Shown: one piece after another, positions 34,156-43,143 of the stretch
How positions within the stretch are numbered: the stretch's first letter is position 1
Layout: each line of letters starts with the position of its first letter
NCBI GenBank assembly: GCA_017651645.1
Contig: JAGCCO010000002.1
Span: 40,880-104,879 of the forward strand
Direction of reading: 5' to 3'
Length of the DNA: 64,000 nt
Origin: Bacteroidales bacterium
Lineage (GTDB): Bacteria > Bacteroidota > Bacteroidia > Bacteroidales > F082
Notes under the pieces: generated by a model
Database searches by the model: none
What the model saw: the letters and a program-made list of their open reading frames with translations, nothing else
Told to the model about the DNA's origin: nothing
Program-made: the position numbers and the translations under genes

Positions 34156-35522
34156 AAGACCTTGCGGTCTTCGAAGACTACGAGGTTGCGGTCAAGGTGG
34201 ATGATTTTTCGTCCACCTTTTTCGCCTTTAATGAGGTAAGGAGAGGATTCATCGCCCAAAACGTCACGGAAAGCCTTTCGAATGCGAGAGAGGTTGGTGT
34301 TCATGGTGGAGCCGATAAAATCGGTCAGGTTTTCGATGGCTTTTGTCAGCAACTTCTCATCACCGTATGTGGAAATTTGTTTGTAGATGGTGTATAGTTC
34401 CGTTTTATGGTCGTTAAGGTAGTTCAACGAAAGACCGTCCTCATGGAAGAGGAAAAAGATATACAAGGCTTTGCATAAGGCAGGCATCTTCACTTCGGTA
34501 TTATTGCGGTCGATGAGGAAGAGGCCTCCGTGCTTGGTGATGTATAGACGGCTGATTTGGTGCGATGCGTTGTATTTCAATACGGTGTCGATGATGATTT
34601 TGTGTAATCCACTATATTGCAACTCATCGTGGATGGCTTCACCCTTGAAAGCCTTAAATTTTGCGATGAGGCGCGTCTCTCTGTCGTTTTCCACAGGCGG
34701 GTCAACGGTGAGGATATGGTTGTTGAGCCAAACGACTCGTTTTAGGGTCTCCAAAGGGTCTCCGTTTATCTCAATGATGAGGAAATCTTGTCCGCGTCCA
34801 GTCATCGGGGTGTCGATTTTCAGGAAAAACGCGGGCTTGTCGATGTTTAGTCCGTTGGCGTTGAGGTGATTGAGGAAGATTTCTTTGGAAAAGAAGACAC
34901 TGCTGAGCTGCGAAAGGTTACGGTTAATATGGTTGAGTTGCTCTTCGGACAGGGTGGGTTCGAGGTAACTGAGCGTGTTGCGGAAAGTGTCTTTCTTGTT
35001 TTCCAGGTCGCGGATAACATGGGGCAGGTAAAAGAATTCGCGTCCCAATGTCCTGATGGCGTTGCAGATGGCTTCATATTCGCGCTCAACGCTGGCGTTG
35101 ACGTTTTCATCATATTCAGGTTCAACATAAAGGACAGCGTTCCTGGTGTTAAAACTCAGGCTGGGAATGGAAACGAATTCGGCTTTGATACCTTCGATTT
35201 CCGGGAGTTTAATCCCAATGGAAAGCAGTAGGGCGGTGATGAACTGCGACTCGCTTCCTGCCAGGTCATCGTCCGACATGGAAAGCATCTGAAGGATCCT
35301 GAGGAGGGCGTTTTTTTCTTCATTACCTAGGGTCTTTAAGGTTCTGACCGCCTCCGAAAGACTGATGTTGGTGGATTTTTTCCGGCTGGTGAGCGTGATA
35401 TTAAAGACTGAATAGGCACGTTGAAGGAAATCTATCTCGCCTTGGTTGACAATGCCATCACATTGCACGAGGTCGGAGAGTACCTTGGCTAAGGCCGTTT
35501 TATGTTGTTCCTTGAATTTCAT
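34149..35522 (-). CDS. TerB-domain protein with C-terminal wing-like domain
   Basis: The N-terminal ~110 residues form a TerB-like helical domain (LSDLVQCDGIVNQGEIDFLQ, then a second acidic helix with SMSDDDLAGSESQF). TerB domains occur in tellurite/phage-resistance systems but also in many unrelated proteins. The middle (about 120-330) is unrecognised. The C-terminus (about 340-457) contains HEDGLSLNYL and an ending ASP-like strand pair (GGRKIIHLDRNLVVFED) that resembles a winged-helix response-regulator DNA-binding fold. The gene is divergent from the Ca2+-ATPase and shares a palindromic intergenic region with it. Function is unknown. Confidence 0.5.
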   Translation of the reverse strand: MKFKEQHKTALAKVLSDLVQCDGIVNQGEIDFLQRAYSVFNITLTSRKKSTNISLSEAVRTLKTLGNEEKNALLRILQMLSMSDDDLAGSESQFITALLLSIGIKLPEIEGIKAEFVSIPSLSFNTRNAVLYVEPEYDENVNASVEREYEAICNAIRTLGREFFYLPHVIRDLENKKDTFRNTLSYLEPTLSEEQLNHINRNLSQLSSVFFSKEIFLNHLNANGLNIDKPAFFLKIDTPMTGRGQDFLIIEINGDPLETLKRVVWLNNHILTVDPPVENDRETRLIAKFKAFKGEAIHDELQYSGLHKIIIDTVLKYNASHQISRLYITKHGGLFLIDRNNTEVKMPALCKALYIFFLFHEDGLSLNYLNDHKTELYTIYKQISTYGDEKLLTKAIENLTDFIGSTMNTNLSRIRKAFRDVLGDESSPYLIKGEKGGRKIIHLDRNLVVFEDRKVFL

Positions 35523-35544
35523 CGTGTTACTTTCTCGTGTTTTG

Positions 35545-35562
35545 GGTTGTAACCTTACAACC
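35545..35562. promoter_or_regulatory. 18-bp perfect palindrome between divergent genes
   Basis: GGTTGTAACCTTACAACC is fully self-complementary. The half-site GGTTGTA recurs at 35583-35589, overlapping the ATPase -7 element. This is a plausible operator for a dimeric regulator acting on one or both divergent genes. Confidence 0.5.
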
Positions 35563-35586
35563 TGTTTTCAGTTTGGCGGGAGGTTG

Positions 35587-35594
35587 TATTTTTG
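35587..35594 (+). promoter_or_regulatory. -7 element for the calcium ATPase gene
   Basis: TATTTTTG, 66 bases before the start codon. Confidence 0.55.
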
Positions 35595-35659
35595 CCCCGT
35601 TTTTTACAACGCAAAAGTAGGAAAAATCCGTTAAATACTTGTAAATCTACAATAATCTG

Positions 35660-38428
35660 ATGAAACAAAATTATAGAAACGGCCTGACGGAGAAAGAGGT
35701 AGAGAGGAGCCGTGCCAAATATGGCGACAATGTTTTGACGCCACCCCAAAAGGATCCCTTGTGGAAACAGTTTTTGGATAAATTCAGTGACCCGATCATT
35801 CGCATTTTACTGATTGCCTTGTTGCTGTCGGTAGCTGTTTCTTTATACCAATTGTTTACAGGTGCCGAAGGTCTGAGTGTTTTGTTCGAGCCGTTGGGTA
35901 TTTTTTTGGCTGTGATGTTGGCCACAACCGTGGGCTTTGTCTTTGAGTTGAGCGCCAACAAGAAGTTCGACATCTTGAATCAAGCTGAGGACGAGCAGAA
36001 GGTGACGGTGTATCGCGACGGTCTGATTCAGCGCATCGAACGCAAAGATGTGGTGGTAGGCGATACGGTGTTGTTGAATACGGGTGACGAAGTGCCGGCA
36101 GACGGCCAGCTGGTGGAAGCGGTCGCCATGCGGGTCAACGAGTCTGACCTGACGGGTGAGCCTTCGTGTAGCAAGACCACGGATAAGGATGAATTCAAGC
36201 CTGAGGCTACCTATCCGTCTGACTATGTCTGTCGCGGTAGCTCGGTGATGGAAGGCCATGGCGTTTTTATCGTCGAGAAGGTAGGCGATGCCACCGAATG
36301 GGGCAAGGTGTATCGCGGCGCCCAGATTGACAATAAGGTAAAAACGCCACTGAATGAGCAACTTGACAAGCTTGGGAATGGCATTACCATTGCCAGTTAT
36401 GTCATTGCGGGACTGATTGTCGTGCTTCGACTGTTGATGTATTTCATCTATCAAGAGGCGCCTTTCGATTGGATGAGTTTTGCACGTTACCTGCTGAATA
36501 CCTTGATGATAGCTGTCACCTTGATTGTGGTGGCGGTGCCGGAAGGTCTTCCGATGAGCGTCACGCTGAGTTTGGCTTTAAGTATGCGCAGGATGTTGGA
36601 AACCAACAATTTGGTGCGAAAGATGCATGCCTGTGAGACTATGGGAGCAGCAACGGTGATTTGTACTGATAAGACGGGCACGCTCACCAAAAACCGCATG
36701 AGCCTTGGAGATAGCTTGATTTTTGGACTGGATGGAGGCAGAATCGACAATTCCGAGGTGGGAAAGCTGGTTGCAGAGGGGATTGCGCTTAACTCGACGG
36801 CGTTTTTGGACTTTAGTGACAAGAAAAAGGTGAAGGTGATCGGCAATCCTACTGAAGGTGCGCTGTTGCTTTGGCTTTTCGACAACAACGTTGACTTTGC
36901 TTTAATGCGTGATAATGTAAAGATTGTCAAGCAGTTGCCTTTTACGACCAAGTACAAATACATGGCCACAGTGGTCAAGACAGGTTTTTCAGGTGAGTAT
37001 GTACTGTATGTGAAGGGTGCACCTGAGATTGTGTTGAAGCGTTGCGTCACGGTCAGGAAACGCGATAGCGAAGCAGGCATCCAATGGGTGCGCGGAGAGG
37101 TGGAAAACAAACTGGCTGAGTATCAACAAAAGGCCATGCGTACTTTGGGTTTTGCCTACAAATATATCTCGGAAGCAGAAGTAGACCGTGTGTTTGCGGA
37201 TGGCAAGTTGATGATTGAAGACTTGTGTTTTCTTGGCATTGTGGGTATCATCGACCCGATACGTGACGATGTGGCGGACTCCATCAAGAATTGCCTTAAT
37301 GCGGGCATAGGCATCAAGATTGTGACGGGTGACACGCCTGGCACAGCTCGCGAAATCGGTCGGCAAGTGGGGCTTTGGACGGATAATGACGATCCTGAGC
37401 GACAGATGATTACAGGCAAGGAATTCAATCTGCTGACCGATGACGAACTCCGTGAGCGTGTCGGTGACCTGAAGATCATGTCACGGGCAAGACCTTCCGA
37501 TAAGGAACGTCTTGTGCGTCTGTTGCAGGAAAGAGGAGAGGTGGTTGCCGTGACGGGCGATGGCACCAACGACGCACCCGCCTTGAACAAGGCGCAAATC
37601 GGCCTTTCGATGGGCGACGGTACCTCGGTGGCCAAGGAAGCCAGCGACATCACCATTCTCGACAATTCGTTCAAGAGCATCGCCCGTGCCGTGATGTGGG
37701 GCCGTTCTTTGTATCATAACATTCAGCGTTTTATCCTGTTCCAAATGACCATCAATGTGGCGGCATGCCTTATCGTGCTGTTGGGCGCGGTGATGGGCAC
37801 CTCGTCGCCACTCACGGTGACACAGATGCTGTGGATCAACCTGATTATGGACACCTTTGCAGCTATGGCCTTAGCTTCGTTGCCCCCCGACCAAAGTGTG
37901 TTGAATGAAAAACCTCGTTCGCGCACAGCCTTCATCATCACCAAGGACATGGGTAGACGTATCTTTGGCGTGGGACTGTTGTTTGTGGCCGTTTTGTTCG
38001 GTTTCATCCAGTATTTCATGCATTATCATGTCGACTCGTTGGCGGAGTTCTCTTTCCGAGATTATCTTGTGAGCTATTTCAATTTCCATCATGTCGGCGG
38101 CAATTTCACCCCAAAGGAGCTTTCGTTGCTCTTCACCATTTTCGTCTTCATGCAGTTTTGGAATATCTTCAACGCCAAGGCCTATCATACTATGGACTCT
38201 GCGTTTAAGGGCTTGTTCAACAAGGACATTAGGCGTGGTTTTGGCCTTACCGTATTAATAATAGCGCTCGGTCAAGTGCTCATCATCTCTTTTGGTGGCG
38301 AGATGTTCAATGTGGTGCCTTTGCCTTTCGGCGACTGGATACGCATCGTCATTGGTACCTCACTGATTTTGTGGCTGGGCGAGATGGAGCGTTGGGTGCA
38401 TAGGATGAAAAAAGCCAAAAAGAATTGA
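35660..38428 (+). CDS. Calcium-translocating P-type ATPase (PMCA/SERCA-like)
   Basis: The 922-residue product has the P-type hallmarks: a TGE-like actuator segment (DLTGEPSCSK), the phosphorylation site CTDKTGTLTKN (D337), KGAPE in the nucleotide domain and the hinge VTGDGTNDAPALN (about 631-643). About ten membrane helices are present, with the M4 PEGLP motif (AVPEGLPMSV) and the M6 LWINLIMDT motif typical of P2-type calcium pumps. It exports Ca2+ from the cytoplasm at the cost of ATP. It stands alone, divergent from the TerB gene. Confidence 0.92.
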   Translation: MKQNYRNGLTEKEVERSRAKYGDNVLTPPQKDPLWKQFLDKFSDPIIRILLIALLLSVAVSLYQLFTGAEGLSVLFEPLGIFLAVMLATTVGFVFELSANKKFDILNQAEDEQKVTVYRDGLIQRIERKDVVVGDTVLLNTGDEVPADGQLVEAVAMRVNESDLTGEPSCSKTTDKDEFKPEATYPSDYVCRGSSVMEGHGVFIVEKVGDATEWGKVYRGAQIDNKVKTPLNEQLDKLGNGITIASYVIAGLIVVLRLLMYFIYQEAPFDWMSFARYLLNTLMIAVTLIVVAVPEGLPMSVTLSLALSMRRMLETNNLVRKMHACETMGAATVICTDKTGTLTKNRMSLGDSLIFGLDGGRIDNSEVGKLVAEGIALNSTAFLDFSDKKKVKVIGNPTEGALLLWLFDNNVDFALMRDNVKIVKQLPFTTKYKYMATVVKTGFSGEYVLYVKGAPEIVLKRCVTVRKRDSEAGIQWVRGEVENKLAEYQQKAMRTLGFAYKYISEAEVDRVFADGKLMIEDLCFLGIVGIIDPIRDDVADSIKNCLNAGIGIKIVTGDTPGTAREIGRQVGLWTDNDDPERQMITGKEFNLLTDDELRERVGDLKIMSRARPSDKERLVRLLQERGEVVAVTGDGTNDAPALNKAQIGLSMGDGTSVAKEASDITILDNSFKSIARAVMWGRSLYHNIQRFILFQMTINVAACLIVLLGAVMGTSSPLTVTQMLWINLIMDTFAAMALASLPPDQSVLNEKPRSRTAFIITKDMGRRIFGVGLLFVAVLFGFIQYFMHYHVDSLAEFSFRDYLVSYFNFHHVGGNFTPKELSLLFTIFVFMQFWNIFNAKAYHTMDSAFKGLFNKDIRRGFGLTVLIIALGQVLIISFGGEMFNVVPLPFGDWIRIVIGTSLILWLGEMERWVHRMKKAKKN

Positions 38429-38457
38429 AAATCTTGAATTTGTGAAAGAAAAGTTTG

Positions 38458-38465
38458 TATCTTTG
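38458..38465 (+). promoter_or_regulatory. -7 element for the small lipoprotein
   Basis: TATCTTTG, 28 bases before the start codon at 38493. Confidence 0.6.
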
Positions 38466-38492
38466 CCGCTCCAAATCAAATAGGAGTAAAAG

Positions 38493-38840
38493 ATGAATAA
38501 ACGTTTGATTTTTATGGCTTTAGCTTGCATGATGGGATTGTTTTTTGCTTCATGCAGCCGTCCTTCGATTGAAGGAACCTGGGTTGAACCTGCCGCTGAA
38601 GGCAGTCTTCTGGGCGAAGTGGGCTTCACCATGCTCGAAAACGGTGAGATGGTCTCCATCAATACGGGCTTCAGAGAGTACAAGTCTTGGGAAAAGTTAG
38701 GCAAGAAGTTGGTTATCAGAGGAATGATTAACGGATCCGACCCTCATGAGTTTGCCGACACTTTGGATATCATCACCCTCGACGACAAGCAACTCGTTCT
38801 TGGCCAGGATGGTTATTCGGTGACTTATCAGAAGAAATAA
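38493..38840 (+). CDS. Small lipocalin-like lipoprotein
   Basis: The 115-residue product has a lipoprotein signal with lipobox FASC (Cys near 21) and then SIEGTWVEPA, a start typical of Bacteroidetes lipocalin-like domains, followed by beta strands (GFTMLENGEMVSI, KLVIRGMI, QLVLGQDG). It probably sits in the outer membrane facing the periplasm. The ligand is unknown. It is preceded by its own -7 element and followed by a perfect 26-bp inverted repeat. Confidence 0.7.
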   Translation: MNKRLIFMALACMMGLFFASCSRPSIEGTWVEPAAEGSLLGEVGFTMLENGEMVSINTGFREYKSWEKLGKKLVIRGMINGSDPHEFADTLDIITLDDKQLVLGQDGYSVTYQKK

Positions 38841-38852
38841 AAGCTTTTGCAA

Positions 38853-38926
38853 TTGGCAGTTAGCTATTAGCTGTTAGCTGAAGTGTTATGAAGGCTACTG
38901 GCTAACAGCTAATAGCTAACTGCCAA
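38853..38926. repeat. Perfect 26-bp inverted repeat built of TTAGCTN heptads
   Basis: The left arm at 38853-38878 and right arm at 38901-38926 are exact reverse complements around a 22-base loop. Each arm begins with TTGGCAG and continues in 7-base units TTAGCTA, TTAGCTG, TTAGC. It has no T-run. The same heptads occur on both sides of the four-helix-bundle gene at 51743-52093. Confidence 0.85.
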
Positions 38927-38971
38927 ACAAGCAGCAACTGAAACAATTATTCAATAAATAAATATCAAATA

Positions 38972-39910
38972 ATGAGTAAATTAGCAGTCATCGCTTTCGG
39001 AGGCAATGCCTTGTTGAGAAGCGGTCAAAAAGGAACATGTCAGGAACAGATGCAGAACGTAGCCGATACGTGTCAGTCGCTGTTGCCTTTCTTGAAACAG
39101 GGTTATAATTTGGTCATCGGTCACGGCAACGGACCTCAGGTGGGCAATGTGTTGCTCCAGAATGAGGCTGGTTCCCAGATGTTTGGTCTGCCGGCTATGC
39201 CGATGGACGTCTGTGGCGCCGAGACCCAAGGTCAGATCGGTTACATGATTGAGATGGGCCTTGAGAAAGTGATGGTGAAGGAAAACATCGACCGTAATGT
39301 GGTTACTTTTGTGACCCAAGTGCTCGTCGACAAGGACGACCCGATGTTCAAGAACCCCACTAAGCCTGTCGGACCATATTATTCGGAAGAAGAAGCTGAG
39401 GCCTACGCCAAGGAAACGGGTGCTATCTATAAGGCAGACCCCAAGGGCAAAGGCTGGCGTAAAGTGGTTGCTTCACCGAAGCCGATTGACATTCAAAATA
39501 TTAAGCTGGTCAAGCGTTTGGCTGAAGAGGGCAATATCGTCATCACCGTGGGTGGAGGCGGTATCCCTGTCATCAAGAAGGATGGTGTGCATGTGGGTGT
39601 TGAAGCAGTCATTGACAAGGACCTCGCTTCGGCCATGACGGCCATCAAGATTGGTGCTGATGAGTTCTATATCCTCACAGACGTTCCGAAGGTGTACATC
39701 AATTTCCGCAAGGAAAATGAGAAGGCTCTTGACACCATTACTGTGGCCGAGGCCAAACAATATTTGGACGCCGGTCATTTCACTGAGGGTAGCATGGCAC
39801 CCAAAATCAGGGCTGCCATCCTTTTCGTTGAGGCCACGGGTCACGAGGCCATCATTACCGAAGCTACCAAGCTCGGTGATCCGACATGTGGTACAAGAAT
39901 CGTTGCCTAA
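38972..39910 (+). CDS. arcC: Carbamate kinase
   Basis: The 312-residue product matches carbamate kinases along its length: AVIAFGGNALLRSGQKG, VIGHGNGPQVGNV, ITVGGGGIPV and a DKDLASA nucleotide-binding block. The enzyme makes ATP from carbamoyl phosphate and ADP, usually in arginine or purine/agmatine breakdown. No arginine deiminase or carbamoyltransferase gene is adjacent; an agmatinase-like gene lies 16 kb away but is not linked. It is followed by an intrinsic terminator. Confidence 0.93.
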   Translation: MSKLAVIAFGGNALLRSGQKGTCQEQMQNVADTCQSLLPFLKQGYNLVIGHGNGPQVGNVLLQNEAGSQMFGLPAMPMDVCGAETQGQIGYMIEMGLEKVMVKENIDRNVVTFVTQVLVDKDDPMFKNPTKPVGPYYSEEEAEAYAKETGAIYKADPKGKGWRKVVASPKPIDIQNIKLVKRLAEEGNIVITVGGGGIPVIKKDGVHVGVEAVIDKDLASAMTAIKIGADEFYILTDVPKVYINFRKENEKALDTITVAEAKQYLDAGHFTEGSMAPKIRAAILFVEATGHEAIITEATKLGDPTCGTRIVA

Positions 39911-39954
39911 TCGTTCAAAAAAACAGAGATTCTGACACGATTGAAGACAATTTT

Positions 39955-39987
39955 ACCGGGAAATCGACGGATTTCTCGGTTTTTTTT
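39955..39987 (+). terminator. Terminator after carbamate kinase
   Basis: ACCGGGAAATC pairs with GATTTCTCGGT with one wobble and is followed by eight T. Confidence 0.85.
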
Positions 39988-40039
39988 GTGTATTTTTCGA
40001 AAAAAAATGCTCTTTTTTACTTGATATTCAAAAAAAAAC

Positions 40040-40047
40040 TATTTTTG
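40040..40047 (+). promoter_or_regulatory. -7 element for the 40231-42328 gene pair
   Basis: TATTTTTG after an A-rich stretch; it predicts the unusually long leader. Confidence 0.55.
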
Positions 40048-40230
40048 CCCTGCCGTTTCAGCTGATTTTCTGAAAGGGTAAAGAGGTTGGACGGTAAACA
40101 TACTGAGAAGGCGTCGACCTACACTTCCTTGGGTGCGTCGCATTTGGCTCCCACGCTTTTCCCGTATGTTTATGAAGATAAAACAACAACTTCTGACGAG
40201 GGGAGTCTGTCAGCGACATAATGTTAAAAA

Positions 40231-40638
40231 ATGAGTAAAGCAAAATCTCAAACAATTCTGCTTTCCTTACTTTTGGGTTTGGGTGTGTTATTACCTTTAA
40301 CAGCCTCTGCACAGTTCGATTGGCTCCATGGACTATTCGGAAAAGGTAGTGAAGTGCAAAACGTCAAACCAGAAGGGGAAACTGAATTGGAAGGCGTCAT
40401 TATTGAAAATCCTGATGGCCTAGAAAATTATGAAAATTTTGATTGTGGCCTTTTCAAAAGGGGAGAAAGCTCCTCCAATGGCCTTTTTAATCAAGGCTTT
40501 GGTGAAGTGCCCACAGGTATCACGATAGATCCGTTTGATGACAACTCTCCTCTTGGAAACGGTTTGTTTGTACTGTTATTAAGCGGCGCTGGATATGCAG
40601 CACTAAAAAAGAAGAAAACCAATGAATCAAATCAATAA
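40231..40638 (+). CDS. Small exported protein with a C-terminal sorting-like tail
   Basis: The 135-residue product has a signal peptide ending near ASA-Q (residue 27-28), a short Gly/Asn/Asp-rich body and a C-terminal tripartite tail: PLGNGLF, a hydrophobic helix LLLSGAGYAAL, then four lysines. This resembles the short C-terminal anchor signals of Bacteroidetes (a proline motif, a helix, basic residues) and, more distantly, PEP-CTERM-type tails. The body has no catalytic motif. The lipoprotein gene follows 13 bases after the stop, so both are probably expressed from the structured leader. The function is unknown. Confidence 0.6.
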   Translation: MSKAKSQTILLSLLLGLGVLLPLTASAQFDWLHGLFGKGSEVQNVKPEGETELEGVIIENPDGLENYENFDCGLFKRGESSSNGLFNQGFGEVPTGITIDPFDDNSPLGNGLFVLLLSGAGYAALKKKKTNESNQ

Positions 40639-40651
40639 ACTTGTATCAAAC

Positions 40652-42328
40652 ATGAAAAGAATTACTTTTATTCTGGTAGCATGGGCAGTGGTGATGACCC
40701 TGTCACAGTGCAAAAAAGAGGAACCGGTATTACCAAATAACACGGATGATAGTGTCGCCATCACTTTGAATGTGAAGGGCAATAGTAGAGCGATTGTGAA
40801 TACCGATTCAGGAAGTGTTAGTTTTGAAAACCAAGATAAAATCTATGTGGCCTGTGCTGGTAAATACGTTGGCACGCTTACCTATAGTGTGGCCAATCAG
40901 AATTTTAGTGGAACTATTTCCAATGCAACCAGTGGCGAGCTGCTTCATTTCTATTTTCTTGGAAATGTGATTCCCGGAGAACAACTCGTTGCAGGTTCAA
41001 CTACTCAATGCTCGATTGATATCAGCGACCAATCTCAAAACTATACAAATGGTAATTGGCATTTGCCAGTGCTTTCTTATGGCGTGTCCAACGAGCCTTA
41101 TGGTTCCCAGTCTTCTTATTCTTCCATATTGGAGAACAAATGTGCGTTGGTGAAATTCAATGTCAATACTTCATCGACAGAAGACATCTATGTCACTGAT
41201 TTGAACCATTTGGTGACAATCTCTTTTTCAAATTCGTCATTTGAGTATGGAAGTAATGGAAACGGATACATCAACATAGGAGCAGGCAGTGGAGAAAAGT
41301 GGTGTATTCTTCTGCCACAAGATGCTGTGGAAGCTGGCCAAATGGGAACTGCGTTTTCCAATGGTTATTCGGGAAATCATGGTGCCATACCTGCTATTAG
41401 TGAAAACAGTTTTATCACCATGGGAATAAATGTTACAGTAACTACTGAGTTGGGTAATGGTGAAACACCTACAGGCACAGTCTGCGGTAGGTTCTCTGTC
41501 AATGAAAATGGCAATCAGGTGTATTTCTCGAAAGGTAATTTGCAGTATCAAGCATCAACAAATACTTGGCGTTTGGCAGACAGACAATGGGATTATGTTG
41601 GAACTCAGACTCCGGATCAATATGGATATTTCGGTGGAACTGTTAATGGCAGCAGCAATACCAATATTTCTCAGGATTATAGTGGTTGGATAGATCTTTT
41701 CGGTTGGGGTACGAGTGGCTATGATCACGGTGCTAATTGTTATCAGCCATGGAGTACAAGCGTGATGGCTAGCAACTATTATGCTTACGGACAATACTCG
41801 TACAACCTTTATGATCAGTCTGGTCAGGCAGATTGGGGCTATAACCCAATCGAAAATGGAGGCAACCAGGAAAACCAATGGCGCACTCTTTCTATCGATG
41901 AATGGCAATATCTTCTTAACGTCCGTTCAACTCCTTCTGGCTATCGCTTTGCAAAGGCAAAGGTGAATGGTGTGAATGGCTTGATTCTCGTTCCAGATGA
42001 CTGGCAATTAAACTATTATCAGTTTAATTCTCCAAACCAAACAAATGCTTCATATACAAGTAATGTATTTGTCGAAGAATCGGGCGAATGGGAGGCCTTG
42101 CAGTCCAATGGGGCGGTGTTTTTGCCTGCTGCCGGTTCCCGTTCTAATACCTCGGTCTTTAATGCTAGCATGAATGGCTACTATTGTTCTTCTTCGGTTA
42201 GTGGAAGTTATTACTATGGTTATAAACCAAGAAGTTTATCGTTTTCTGGGAGCAATATCTTCACGGGCAATAATGAACGCTTCCTTGGCTGCTCGGTCCG
42301 ATTGGTTCAAGATTGTCCTGCTGAATAG
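40652..42328 (+). CDS. Fimbrillin/FISUMP-like surface lipoprotein
   Basis: The product (558 residues) has a lipoprotein signal with lipobox LSQC (Cys near 20). Its N-terminal half resembles fimbrillin-family beta domains (AITLNVKGNSRAIV, then KIYVACAGKY). The C-terminal half resembles FISUMP-type repeats (GRFSVNENGNQVYFSKGNLQ, WRTLSIDEWQYLL, PSGYRFAKAKVNGVNGLILV). Such proteins are exported to the cell surface; the exact role is unknown. The start at 40652 fits the signal peptide. The segment is AT-rich relative to neighbours. A strong terminator follows. Confidence 0.7.
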   Translation: MKRITFILVAWAVVMTLSQCKKEEPVLPNNTDDSVAITLNVKGNSRAIVNTDSGSVSFENQDKIYVACAGKYVGTLTYSVANQNFSGTISNATSGELLHFYFLGNVIPGEQLVAGSTTQCSIDISDQSQNYTNGNWHLPVLSYGVSNEPYGSQSSYSSILENKCALVKFNVNTSSTEDIYVTDLNHLVTISFSNSSFEYGSNGNGYINIGAGSGEKWCILLPQDAVEAGQMGTAFSNGYSGNHGAIPAISENSFITMGINVTVTTELGNGETPTGTVCGRFSVNENGNQVYFSKGNLQYQASTNTWRLADRQWDYVGTQTPDQYGYFGGTVNGSSNTNISQDYSGWIDLFGWGTSGYDHGANCYQPWSTSVMASNYYAYGQYSYNLYDQSGQADWGYNPIENGGNQENQWRTLSIDEWQYLLNVRSTPSGYRFAKAKVNGVNGLILVPDDWQLNYYQFNSPNQTNASYTSNVFVEESGEWEALQSNGAVFLPAAGSRSNTSVFNASMNGYYCSSSVSGSYYYGYKPRSLSFSGSNIFTGNNERFLGCSVRLVQDCPAE

Positions 42329-42373
42329 CATTTATGACACTATATTTATTAGTGTCTGATAATTCATAGTATT

Positions 42374-42409
42374 AGCCACCCGAGTTTTTTACAATTCGGG
42401 TGGCTTTTT
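42374..42409. terminator. Bidirectional terminator
   Basis: AGCCACCCGA pairs perfectly with TCGGGTGGCT, followed by a T-run, between convergent genes. Confidence 0.85.
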
Positions 42410-42418
42410 ATCTGGTTC

Positions 42419-42985
42419 TTAATGTGAATATGCTACGCTCCAGGCATAGCGATTCATGCGGTTGACGTGCGCCTCCAATCTGTAGCCTTCGCCGTCTAAT
42501 ACATGGTGCAAGTCATCGGTGATGCCCGTGCCGCGCAGTTTCACCACGGCCTCTTTCTTGGTCCAGAATTGCGTGAAAGCCTCCACGGGGTCGGAAGAGG
42601 TACGGATCCATTCTGCTTCGGCTGGGTTCATCGTCTTGCGAATGAGCGCGAGGTTGTCCCTGCGGAAACTCTCAATGTCAATGCCGACAGGGGAAAAGTC
42701 GACCACCACGGCAATGCCGTTTTTGCAATGGCTGAGGTTGAAATGCACCTCGGGATGGTGGGCTAAATAAGGCTTGCCGTGCTCGTTGTAATCCATTTTT
42801 AAATCAATGATACCCAAAGGTTTCAGCAACTCTTTCAGCATCAGCCACGACTTTAGGCAAGCAAATTGTCCGAACAGATGCTTGTAACGCAAAGCCTCGT
42901 TGCGGCGCTGCTCGTCCACCAAAGGCAACATGCACTGCACTTCGGCTTCGGTCACTTGGGTCATATCATCAAAAATGGATACCAT
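42419..42985 (-). CDS. 4'-phosphopantetheinyl transferase (Sfp/AcpT type)
   Basis: The 188-residue product has the family signatures GIDIE (D103, E105) and WTKKEAVVKLRGTG (E145 and the lysine of the KEA motif), plus the HFNLSHC block. It transfers phosphopantetheine from CoA to carrier proteins for fatty-acid, polyketide or peptide synthesis. The start at 42985 (MVSIFDD) is chosen because the upstream extension crosses the -7 element at 43002-43009. It is divergent from the acyl-CoA synthetase gene. Confidence 0.85.
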   Translation of the reverse strand: MVSIFDDMTQVTEAEVQCMLPLVDEQRRNEALRYKHLFGQFACLKSWLMLKELLKPLGIIDLKMDYNEHGKPYLAHHPEVHFNLSHCKNGIAVVVDFSPVGIDIESFRRDNLALIRKTMNPAEAEWIRTSSDPVEAFTQFWTKKEAVVKLRGTGITDDLHHVLDGEGYRLEAHVNRMNRYAWSVAYSH

Positions 42986-43001
42986 ATTGAAAAACTGAGC
43001 G

Positions 43002-43009
43002 CAAAAATA
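43002..43009 (-). promoter_or_regulatory. -7 element for the phosphopantetheinyl transferase gene
   Basis: TATTTTTG on the minus strand, 16 bases before the start codon. Confidence 0.6.
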
Positions 43010-43143
43010 GTCATTCTTGGGTAATTCTGGCAAAAATAATTTCGTTGAAAAAATCGGTGCTTTTGTTCGTAAAATAACCCTTCCTTTGGATAAAATACCC
43101 CATTGATTGATATTGTTTTTAATTTCGCATCGATTTTTTGGAT

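Larger units (their letters stand above)
39911..40230 (+). other. 320-base region with terminator, promoter and structured 5' leader
   Basis: After the arcC terminator, a -7 element at 40040-40047 would start a ~175-base leader for the 40231 gene. The leader contains TTTCAG/CTGAAA (40056-40061 and 40070-40075), GTAAACATAC pairing over nine bases with GTATGTTTA (40094-40103 and 40164-40172), and CTGAC/GTCAG just before the start codon. It has no ORF of note and is not a riboswitch class I can name. Confidence 0.55.
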
